Assembly: GCA_946481695.1 (NCBI GenBank)
Contig: CAMLON010000032.1
Location: forward strand, 1-19,002
Origin: an uncultured Bartonella sp.
GTDB taxonomy: Bacteria > Pseudomonadota > Alphaproteobacteria > Rhizobiales > Rhizobiaceae
DNA length: 19,002 bases
Direction: 5' to 3'
A model generated the notes under the pieces. That model was not told the DNA's origin, ran no database searches, and saw nothing but the letters and a program-made list of their open reading frames with translations. This document shows, in pieces, positions 7,500 to 13,746 of the stretch; position 1 is the stretch's first letter, and each line of letters starts with the position of its first letter. The position numbers and the translations under genes were made by a program.

Positions 7500-8351
7500 T
7501 CAGATAATCCATTCTTTGCCGCAATAAATTTCGAAGTCCTTCTCTCTAGTGCGACCAATTAATGTCATGTTGCACTTTTGGCCTATTCGAATGGCTTCCG
7601 CAGTTGCTGCAGACACTGCTACCAGCGTAGAAACGCCTGAAACTGCAGCTTTTTGTACCATTTCAACAGACAAACGGCTGGTTACTACAATAAAACCGGA
7701 ACTGACATCCTTGCGATTATAAAACAGATGGCCGCAAAGTTTGTCGATCGCATTGTGCCTGCCGACGTCCTCACGAATTGCAATTATTCCTTTATTTTTT
7801 TCATAAAAAGCAGCGGCATGAACTGCTCTTGTTGCATTGTTCAGAATCTGTTTTTCGCAAATTTCATGTGCTGCGGTAAAAATCTCATCCTGGTCAAAAT
7901 GAACGCCTGTCCGTTTTACTTCGCTGATATCGCGCATTGCCGCGTCAATTGATTCTATGCCGCAAAGACCACAACCGACAGGACCTGCCATAGAACGACG
8001 ACGTTTGCGAAACGCCTCACGCCGATCAACCCGCAAAGCGATCTGCACATCTATTCCCCGTAACAAAGGAACAATATCGATATTTTCAATCTCGTCAGGG
8101 TCGTTGATAAATTCTTCCGTCAAACTGAACCCATAGGCAAAGTCTACAAGATCGTCAGGTGAAGCCATCAAAACAGCTTGCGTCGTACCATCGTAAGAAA
8201 GAGCAATTGGTACTTCTTCGGCAACAGTTTTCCGGATTTGCTGCCTCTTCCGGTCACCTTTTGAAACAACATCCGCGTCAACAAGCACCGTATCATTGCA
8301 TGTTGACTCCGCCTTTTTTTCGACAGTGCACGCCTTTTTTAAAATAGTCAT
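7500..8351 (-). CDS. fdhD: Formate dehydrogenase accessory sulfurtransferase FdhD
   Basis: FdhD (283 residues, normal length) passes sulfur from a cysteine desulfurase to the molybdenum cofactor of formate dehydrogenase, without which the enzyme is inactive. The sequence shows the G-P-V-G-C-G-L-C-G loop with the sulfur-carrying pair Cys127 and Cys130. It also has the REDVGRHNAIDK signature and the conserved VTSRLSVEMVQKAA stretch of the family. The first 40 residues are a variable, charged tail. The ATG at 8351 has only a weak ribosome-binding site. No formate dehydrogenase gene lies in the window, so its client is elsewhere. The gene is divergent from a DUF442 gene, and their possible -35 boxes overlap at 8433-8439. 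A 6-bp hairpin (ATGGAT/ATCCAT, 7494-7511) covers its stop codon. Confidence 0.96.
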   Translation of the reverse strand: MTILKKACTVEKKAESTCNDTVLVDADVVSKGDRKRQQIRKTVAEEVPIALSYDGTTQAVLMASPDDLVDFAYGFSLTEEFINDPDEIENIDIVPLLRGIDVQIALRVDRREAFRKRRRSMAGPVGCGLCGIESIDAAMRDISEVKRTGVHFDQDEIFTAAHEICEKQILNNATRAVHAAAFYEKNKGIIAIREDVGRHNAIDKLCGHLFYNRKDVSSGFIVVTSRLSVEMVQKAAVSGVSTLVAVSAATAEAIRIGQKCNMTLIGRTREKDFEIYCGKEWII

Positions 8352-8411
8352 TTAACGTCATTCATTTCGAATAAAATTGCTTACCGGCTATATAACACGA
8401 TTTTCTTAAGC

Positions 8412-8439
8412 CTTATGGGCCATATTTATCTATTGTCAA
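8412..8439 (-). promoter_or_regulatory. Putative fdhD promoter
   Basis: On the minus strand a perfect TTGACA (8439-8434) is followed after 16 bp by CATAAG (8417-8412), which matches four of six -10 positions. It lies about 60 bp before the fdhD start codon. The same bases read TTGTCA on the plus strand (8433-8438), with ACTAAT 16 bp on (8455-8460), so the divergent gene at 8561 may use an overlapping box. Confidence 0.35.
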
Positions 8440-8560
8440 AACCGGAGACCCACTACTAATTTTGATGTTTTATAAGTTAGAGACACGCTTGCCAAGGTTC
8501 TTGCAACAGAATATTTTTGTGAACGAGTGAAAACCGATATATTTTAGAGAGTGAATTCTG

Positions 8561-8890
8561 ATGAACTTGACCGAGATTGATGATGGCGTTTTCGTTTGCG
8601 GGCAGATCACGGAAGACTTTGTCGACGAACTTGCCAAAGCCGGTTTCAAAACAATCATTTGCAACCGTCCCGACAACGAACAGCAAAATCAGCCAACTTA
8701 CACTTCTATCGAAAAAGTTGCCAAAGCTCACGGTCTGAAATGCTACTATATTCCTGTCACACCGCCGAATATTGACGAGAAAAGCATTTCCTCTATGAGA
8801 GAGGCTTTAAAGGCATCTGAATATCCGCTTCTTGCTTATTGTAAATCCGGACATAGGGCTGAAACGCTTTATCACCTTGCAAAAAGTTGA
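8561..8890 (+). CDS. DUF442 / TIGR01244 family phosphatase-like protein
   Basis: The 109-residue protein matches the DUF442 (TIGR01244) domain, a dual-specificity-phosphatase-like fold. Family marks visible are the early beta strand (DDGVFVCGQITEDFVDELAKAGF), the I-C-N-R-P-D motif near residue 46, and the phosphate-binding loop C-K-S-G-H-R, with nucleophile Cys94 and Arg99. In some bacteria this domain is fused to a persulfide dioxygenase-like hydrolase (Blh of the BigR regulon) and is linked to sulfide handling; here it stands alone. A purine-rich AGAGAGTG lies about nine bases before the ATG. The length agrees with the domain alone. It is divergent from fdhD, so a shared link to sulfur chemistry is possible but inferred. 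Its true substrate is unknown. Confidence 0.85.
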   Translation: MNLTEIDDGVFVCGQITEDFVDELAKAGFKTIICNRPDNEQQNQPTYTSIEKVAKAHGLKCYYIPVTPPNIDEKSISSMREALKASEYPLLAYCKSGHRAETLYHLAKS

Positions 8891-8973
8891 GCCAACATTA
8901 TTCTCGCAACTCTTTTATGGAATTTCTGGCAGTTTACGAAAATACCAATTAAACCATAATGGACGGTAAAACG

Positions 8974-9007
8974 CTTTTGATGCCCATTGTGTCCTTGGGC
9001 ATGCAAA
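8974..9007 (-). terminator. Possible terminator after the three-span membrane gene
   Basis: ATGCCCA (8980-8986) and TGGGCAT (8996-9002) form a perfect 7-bp stem with a 9-base loop. It can be lengthened by CTTTG/CAAAG-type pairing around a bulged base. It begins just after the stop of the gene at 9011. On the minus strand only a weak T-run (GCGTTTTA) follows, so termination may be inefficient. Confidence 0.45.
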
Positions 9008-9010
9008 GCA

Positions 9011-9349
9011 TTATGCTTCTTTATTGTGATGCATATCACGGTAAAGGCTAAGCCGATGGGCAACATCACAAATAGCACCGAAAACGGTCATCAGAATGCC
9101 GGCTGCCAGTAATAAAGTGGAAATGTTGACAAGATAATCGATGACCTCCACGCGGGTCATTGTTATTGCGAGAGAAACAGCCCCCACAGCCGTCAATATG
9201 GACGAGATGTCAAAGAATCTTGCCCAACCACTATCCGATAATGACTTCCACAAAGAAAAGCCTAAAGAAAGGTTGACTATAACAACCAATAGTGCTGCAT
9301 TCATCAGTTGGTAAGGCTGCCATTCGATTAAAGTATTTATATTATCCAT
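9011..9349 (-). CDS. Unrecognised three-span membrane protein
   Basis: The 112-residue protein has three likely membrane helices (about residues 15-35, 44-65 and 70-94), with short loops and a charged tail (HRLSLYRDMHHNKEA). I do not recognise a family. The start is well supported, since GGGGAG lies seven bases before the ATG. The leader is unusual. That ribosome-binding site can pair with TCCCC upstream (9355-9360 with 9378-9383), a perfect TATAAT box lies at 9450-9445, and a perfect 19-bp palindrome at 9425-9443 covers the expected transcription start. Tight control is therefore likely. It appears monocistronic, with a hairpin after its stop and a strong terminator of the upstream FMN reductase gene before its promoter. 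Confidence 0.78.
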   Translation of the reverse strand: MDNINTLIEWQPYQLMNAALLVVIVNLSLGFSLWKSLSDSGWARFFDISSILTAVGAVSLAITMTRVEVIDYLVNISTLLLAAGILMTVFGAICDVAHRLSLYRDMHHNKEA

Positions 9350-9354
9350 TTTTC

Positions 9355-9383
9355 ACTCCCCAATGTCTAAATAATATATGGGG
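9355..9383 (-). promoter_or_regulatory. Leader hairpin that can hide the ribosome-binding site
   Basis: In the mRNA of the gene starting at 9349, TCCCCA (9383-9378) can pair with TGGGGA (9361-9356), a 6-bp stem with four G-C pairs around a 16-base AU-rich loop. The paired G-run is the ribosome-binding site itself. This is the layout of a translational switch such as a thermosensor or protein-bound leader; function is inferred. Confidence 0.45.
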
Positions 9384-9424
9384 ATTCAAATGAATGATAT
9401 AAAGGCTTTTCAAACTTTAGTGTT

Positions 9425-9472
9425 CACGTTTTATGAAAACGTGTATTATAATTTAATTACGATAAATTTCTA
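9425..9472 (-). promoter_or_regulatory. Putative promoter with perfect 19-bp operator palindrome
   Basis: On the minus strand TAGAAA (9472-9467) and a perfect TATAAT (9450-9445) are 16 bp apart. One base further lies CACGTTTTCATAAAACGTG (9443-9425), an inverted repeat of 8-bp arms around three bases, spanning the predicted start of transcription near 9438. A repressor bound there would block the gene at 9349. No regulator gene is adjacent. Confidence 0.5.
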
Positions 9473-9489
9473 TTATATAAATTTTAAAT

Positions 9490-9535
9490 ATAAAAATCCT
9501 GAAACAATTTTTAAATTTTAAATCATTTCAGGATT
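9490..9535 (-). terminator. Rho-independent terminator of the FMN reductase gene
   Basis: AATCCTGAAA (9495-9504) and TTTCAGGATT (9526-9535) form a perfect 10-bp stem. The loop is AT-rich and can pair further within itself. Read on the minus strand it is followed by a T-rich tail (TTTTTATATTT). It starts eight bases after the stop at 9543. Confidence 0.8.
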
Positions 9536-9542
9536 ATTTATT

Positions 9543-10103
9543 TTATTTCAAAAGTTGTTCAATCCATTTATCAAATGAATTAATTATAGTTGAGAAAAAC
9601 TTTGAAGCATTCTCATTTGCAGGCTTTCCATCGTCCGTCACGAGTTCCTGAATCTTGCCGATATAGGCTTCAGGTTGCTGCATCGTAGGGACGTCGTTAA
9701 ACACCAATGCCTGCCGCACTTGTTGATTGCCACCAAAGCCGCCCAATGCACCTTGGGAAATGGAAACAACCGCGCCCGGCTTTCCATTCCACAAGCCCTT
9801 GCCATATGGGCGCGAGCCGACATCAATCGCGTTTTTCAATACAGCCGGTATGGAACGATTATATTCCGGTGTAATAAAGAGGACAGCATCAACCTTTTTC
9901 AATGCATTTCTGAAATTCTGCCAGGCAAGAGGCGGCGTATCGGTTTCCAGATCCTCATTATAAAGCGGCAAATCGCCAATTTCGATAAATTCGAGTGACA
10001 GATTTTTCGGTGCAAGACCGATAAACGCCTTGCCGAGCTTGCGGCTATAGGATTGCTTGCGTAAGCTGCCAATGAATATTCCGACTTTGAATTGTTTGGT
10101 CAT
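9543..10103 (-). CDS. NADPH-dependent FMN reductase, ChrR/YieF type
   Basis: The 186-residue protein is a flavodoxin-fold NAD(P)H:FMN oxidoreductase (PF03358). The FMN phosphate loop G-S-L-R-K-Q-S-Y-S-R-K is at residues 12-22, and the family motif PEYNRSIPAVLKNAID is at 79-94, followed by SRP. A GALGGFGGNQQVRQAL stretch completes the flavin site. Relatives such as ChrR and YieF reduce quinones, chromate or azo compounds by two electrons and guard against oxidative stress; the substrate here is not known. AGAGGAC lies before the ATG and fixes the start. It is a single-gene unit with its own terminator (9490-9535). A link to the nearby ribF gene, which makes FMN, is only thematic. Confidence 0.93.
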   Translation of the reverse strand: MTKQFKVGIFIGSLRKQSYSRKLGKAFIGLAPKNLSLEFIEIGDLPLYNEDLETDTPPLAWQNFRNALKKVDAVLFITPEYNRSIPAVLKNAIDVGSRPYGKGLWNGKPGAVVSISQGALGGFGGNQQVRQALVFNDVPTMQQPEAYIGKIQELVTDDGKPANENASKFFSTIINSFDKWIEQLLK

Positions 10104-10335
10104 TTTGTCCTCTGTCTTTGTTTAATAACTTCATCATTTAGATAATTCTTTTTTGGCAGGTTTCAAAATAGAGATCCTTCGACAAGCTGTCTTCATTTCA
10201 TTGACAATCAAATTCATTATTTGTTTACCAAGTTTGTAAAATGCACCCGGAAAAGGCAATTTTTAATTTCGGTGCCGCTGTCATTTGGGGCAGAATAACA
10301 ATTTGTCCTACCCCCATTTGAAAGGTGAAGAAACG

Positions 10336-10545
10336 GTGCTCAAACATAGTTCGGATGCGTTACAACTATCGACCTACACGAGAAGGTCGCATTTTGTTTA
10401 CGGCGTATTCGAATATTTGCTGGTTATCGTGGTGACACTTGCCGCAATTTTTATGCTGTCGACCATCTTTGTTGACGAATTCTCAGACCTTATGGGAAAG
10501 AGCACCAGTCAACCTATTGCCAATTCCCCCTTAAACAACCGATAA
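10336..10545 (+). CDS. Small single-span membrane protein, unknown
   Basis: From the GTG at 10336 the frame encodes 69 residues. I prefer this start because AAAGGTGA lies seven bases upstream; a TTG at 10285 would add 17 polar residues without a ribosome-binding site. The protein has a polar N-terminus (about 20 residues, several Ser and Thr), one membrane helix (about 22-45) and a polar tail ending in Asn-Asn-Arg. I do not recognise a family. It stands alone on the plus strand between two minus-strand genes. A TTGACA lies at 10201-10206, but no good -10 follows at the right distance. It could be a small envelope component, and no function can be given. Confidence 0.6.
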   Translation: MLKHSSDALQLSTYTRRSHFVYGVFEYLLVIVVTLAAIFMLSTIFVDEFSDLMGKSTSQPIANSPLNNR

Positions 10546-10674
10546 AATGAGCACCCTACAAAAAGAGCGAAGCGATCGGTTGATGTCGATTGCCACATAT
10601 CATCAGTAAATTGACCAGATTAACCGGACAATCAACGACGCTTCTAAAAGCCTGATCGTCAACATTTTATCTTT

Positions 10675-11583
10675 TTATCTTAATTTCAAATCGAAACGGT
10701 AAGACGCGGAAATACCCATCGTAAACTGGTTTTTGTCGCCACGTTGGAAAACCAGCGATGAATCTCCTGCGTCCCCTGTCAGCCGCTTATATTCACTGAA
10801 CACACTGGTTGTGATTTTGTTTGTGGCTTTCCAGGTAATTGCACCACCAGCGCCAAACGAGCCCCAGCCACTATCGGGATGGAACTCTTTCAAACCCGAA
10901 CGCAGCGATTCTTCTTCATCCACTCCATAATAGGTTTTGAAGTAGTCTTTCGTGGCATAAAAAGCGCGCGGTCCACCTGAAACCTGAACAGAGGGGGTTA
11001 AATTTTTATAAGCATCAACTGCAATATCGGATGTAACACCGTTATGGCTACGAAGACCTTTACGAACTTCGGCTCTCGCCCGCAGCCAATCAAGCGGGTA
11101 TATCTCGGCGAAGCCGCCTACTTCGCCACCCCATTTTACTCGCTTCAAACCTTTAAGATCGCCCGAGGTATCATTATCACGGTCTTGTAGCAGCTTGCCG
11201 ACAACACCAAGACGGAGCAAGCTTTTTTCCAGAAGGGCAAAAGACATATTGTCATTGCGCGAAGAAAAGCGGTCATCCCCGCCGGTTTTACCAATGGAAA
11301 AAATCGGATCAACAGCAATGTCATAGGTATCATCACCCTCGAATTTTGGTGCTTCATAAACCGAAGCGCCAACCGTTACCGACCAGTTCCCGCTATAAAA
11401 ATGGCGTTTTTCAGGTTGGGTCGACTGGTAATTTCTATCGTCAGAATTACGTTGTTCTGTCGAAACATTGGTAACTTTACCTGTCTGGTAGTCGTAAAGC
11501 TCTTCTGCATTGACCTTGAAACATGAAATCGTCATCAAGCCGGTCATGCTTGCTAAAACTAATTTCAATAAATAATTCGACAC
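10675..11583 (-). CDS. MipA/OmpV family outer-membrane protein
   Basis: The 302-residue protein begins with a signal peptide (hydrophobic core about residues 6-20, probable cleavage after V-N-A near 26) and then a polar stretch. The remainder has the alternating pattern of a beta-barrel. It shows MipA/OmpV traits (PF06629): WSVTVGASVYEAPKFEGDDTYDIAVDPIFSI near the mature N-terminus, a GGEVGGFAEIYPLDWLRARAEVRKGL strand pair, VSGGPRAFYATKDYFKTYYGV, and a final ISASYRFDL strand. In E. coli MipA binds the murein hydrolase MltA and the synthase PBP1B. In other species these proteins are mainly surface antigens or channels. The GTG start is supported by GGAG seven bases upstream. The last residues are not aromatic, unlike many barrel proteins. 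It lies 148 bp after ribF and is probably transcribed separately. Confidence 0.88.
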   Translation of the reverse strand: MSNYLLKLVLASMTGLMTISCFKVNAEELYDYQTGKVTNVSTEQRNSDDRNYQSTQPEKRHFYSGNWSVTVGASVYEAPKFEGDDTYDIAVDPIFSIGKTGGDDRFSSRNDNMSFALLEKSLLRLGVVGKLLQDRDNDTSGDLKGLKRVKWGGEVGGFAEIYPLDWLRARAEVRKGLRSHNGVTSDIAVDAYKNLTPSVQVSGGPRAFYATKDYFKTYYGVDEEESLRSGLKEFHPDSGWGSFGAGGAITWKATNKITTSVFSEYKRLTGDAGDSSLVFQRGDKNQFTMGISASYRFDLKLR

Positions 11584-11731
11584 CTATACACTCCAGACGC
11601 TTTGCCAAAGCAGCTGATTTATAAAATTGCCAGACACCAACTCTTTGCAAACTGGCCAACAATAAATATTCAATCAAGTTTTTAAGAATGTATTAAAACT
11701 CTGCCTTCTCCTAAACCTTGTCGGCCTATCC

Positions 11732-12724
11732 TTACTCATTGGTAAACGTAAAGTTTCTATCGAGCACCGATAATGGTCGAACAGATTTTAGTGCTGCTTG
11801 TGCCTCGTCTTTATCTTTGTTCATCTGGTCAATCAATGGTTGAAGCCCGTCAAACTTTTTTTCTCCACGTAAATATGAGTAGAAACTGACAGATGCCATT
11901 TCATCATACAAATCACCGTTGAACAAAAATAGAAAAGTTTCAAGCAATGGCACACCATCGCCCTCTACTGTCGGCCTTTTTCCGAAGCTTGCAACTCCAT
12001 CATAGAGTGTTCCGTCAAAGCGTCTGAAACGTACGGCATAAATGCCGAAAGAAAGGCCGGTCTCTCTGGCAAGTGCCATATTAGCCGTCGGAAACCCCAA
12101 TGTTCGCCCGAGCTTTGCGCCATGAATGACTTTCGAGCAAACAGTATAGTGGTAACCGAGAAGGTGTGCAGCTTCTTCCACATGGCCGGTTTTTAAAAGT
12201 TCACGAATGCGGCTTGACGAAATAATTTTGCCATTCTCGTCACAAAATGGTGGAACTTTAATAACTGCAAAGCCCAGTCTTTTTCCACAATCAGCCAGAT
12301 AATCAGGTGTGCCTAAGCGCTTGCTTCCAAAATGGAAATCACTTCCGGTAACAACTGCCGAAGCCTGGAAATTCTCGTACAAAATATGTTTGACAAATTC
12401 TTCAGCTGTAAGATGCGCAAAATTTGCGTCAAAGTGTTGTTCAACAACGCCATCAAAGCCTAACAATTCCAGTATTCTGGCTTTTTCTGCTGCCGGTGTG
12501 AGCCGATCAACCGGTGCTTCAGGTTTAAAAAAGCTTTTAGGGTGCGGCTCGAATGTATAAACAATCGCCGGACGGCCGGTTCGATGAGCAATATCCAATG
12601 CTTTTTCTAAAACTGCCTGATGCCCCCTATGAACACCATCAAAATTACCAATTGCTACAACCGCACTTTTATAACTTTCCGGTAATGCAGCGAGATTGTC
12701 CAACCGCAAAAATTTATTGGTCAT
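11732..12724 (-). CDS. ribF: Bifunctional riboflavin kinase / FAD synthetase RibF
   Basis: RibF phosphorylates riboflavin to FMN and then adenylates FMN to FAD. The 330-residue protein has the usual two domains. The N-terminal nucleotidyltransferase domain shows GNFDGVHRGH (residues 26-35), the G-S-D-F-H-F-G-S-K-R-L-G stretch (127-138) and ISSSRIR (168-174). The C-terminal kinase domain shows GRTLGFPTAN (206-215) and ends in YLRGEKKFDGLQPLIDQMNKD. Its ATG overlaps the stop codon of the HAD gene as ATGA, so the two are translationally coupled. The length is slightly above the 310-residue norm because of a 10-15-residue tail. No flavin riboswitch was seen upstream of the pair. Confidence 0.97.
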   Translation of the reverse strand: MTNKFLRLDNLAALPESYKSAVVAIGNFDGVHRGHQAVLEKALDIAHRTGRPAIVYTFEPHPKSFFKPEAPVDRLTPAAEKARILELLGFDGVVEQHFDANFAHLTAEEFVKHILYENFQASAVVTGSDFHFGSKRLGTPDYLADCGKRLGFAVIKVPPFCDENGKIISSSRIRELLKTGHVEEAAHLLGYHYTVCSKVIHGAKLGRTLGFPTANMALARETGLSFGIYAVRFRRFDGTLYDGVASFGKRPTVEGDGVPLLETFLFLFNGDLYDEMASVSFYSYLRGEKKFDGLQPLIDQMNKDKDEAQAALKSVRPLSVLDRNFTFTNE

Positions 12725-13566
12725 TTAAGCGTCCACATGGTGGCAATCGGATGGCTGCCATATTTGTTTAAAAATGCGATGAGCAAGGAGTGGTTGATAT
12801 TGCCATCTTTGGCGTATTCATTTTGATGAATGCCGCCAGAGATATAAAGTGTATCAAGACCGAATTGTTGTCCGCCTTTAATGTCGGTCAATATACCATC
12901 ACCGATTGCAAGAATGCGATCTTTGGTTATCCGGCCTTTGCGTTCGGCGAGTTTTTCCATAGCCAAATCATAAATCGGGCGATGCGGCTTACCGGCAATA
13001 AATGTGCGCCCTCCCATTTGTTCATAAAGGCGTGCAAGAGCACCAGCGCACCATAATATCTTATCGCCGTGATGCACGGTAATGTCGGGATTGGCACATA
13101 TAAAAGGCAGATTCTTCGACCTTAATTTAAGCAAAAGTTCATGATAATCATCAGGCTCTTCATGCTCGTCATCAAAAAGTCCTGTGCAGACTATCGATGT
13201 TGCCTCGAATTCTTCAACAAGCTCGACATCGAGTCCATCAAACAAGGCAAGGTCACGCTCTGGCCCGATATGGAAAACTTTCCTCGGTGCTTCCTTGATG
13301 AGGTGACGTGTTGCGTCACCCGAGGTAACAATGTCATCATAAACATCAGGGCCGATTTTTAGTGAAGCCAATTGCTCCGCCACTCCGTCGTGGGGACGGG
13401 GCGAATTGGTGAGCAATATGACTGTTTTTCCCGATTTCCTGACTTTGATTAAAGCCGCGACAGCTTCTTTGAAAGCATGGATACCATTATGAATAACCCC
13501 CCATACATCGCAAAAAACAGCGTCGTAGCGGTCGATAATTGTTTGTAGCCTTTCGGGTTCTTCCAT
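12721..13566 (-). CDS. TIGR01459-like HAD-superfamily (class IIA) hydrolase
   Basis: The 281-residue protein is a NagD-type HAD-superfamily member. Motif I is D-V-W-G-V-I-H-N-G, with nucleophile Asp20 but Trp22 in place of the usual second Asp. Motif II is T-N-S (53-55), motif III has Lys193 in GKPH, and motif IV is GDG-x4-D, with Asp223 and Asp228. Between motifs II and III lies the class IIA cap. Family TIGR01459, typical of alphaproteobacteria, has no established substrate that I know. It overlaps ribF by ATGA, so a role in flavin metabolism is a reasonable guess, for example removing phosphate from a riboflavin precursor or from FMN. AAGGTG lies about ten bases before the ATG. It is divergent from glnD. 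Confidence 0.9.
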   Translation of the reverse strand: MEEPERLQTIIDRYDAVFCDVWGVIHNGIHAFKEAVAALIKVRKSGKTVILLTNSPRPHDGVAEQLASLKIGPDVYDDIVTSGDATRHLIKEAPRKVFHIGPERDLALFDGLDVELVEEFEATSIVCTGLFDDEHEEPDDYHELLLKLRSKNLPFICANPDITVHHGDKILWCAGALARLYEQMGGRTFIAGKPHRPIYDLAMEKLAERKGRITKDRILAIGDGILTDIKGGQQFGLDTLYISGGIHQNEYAKDGNINHSLLIAFLNKYGSHPIATMWTLK

Positions 13567-13746
13567 TTTGTTATCACACCTTGTCAGAGAATTTATGGTC
13601 TATTGGCATTTCAATCCTGTCATAAGATATTGCCAAGACACCTAGCGCAAGAAAAACAAGATGTCATCTTCTTTCTCGCTCGCCGCCGATATAGGCTATT
13701 CCAAGAAATCCAAATATAGTCTAGATTCGTTTCGAGTTACAAAAAT
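13567..13746. promoter_or_regulatory. Divergent promoter region between the HAD-ribF pair and glnD
   Basis: These 180 bp must hold promoters for both directions. On the minus strand TTGGCA and TGAAAT occur 17 bp apart just upstream of the HAD gene, a modest match. A 37-bp imperfect inverted repeat lies at 13644-13680, with AGCG/CGCT ends and a perfect AGATG-T-CATCT centre at 13659-13669. No clear glnD promoter or ribosome-binding site was found. Confidence 0.35.

Noticed and set aside
10285..10335. TTG start that would lengthen the small single-span protein by 17 residues
   Set aside because: The GTG at 10336 has a good ribosome-binding site at the right distance, and the extension is polar and featureless.
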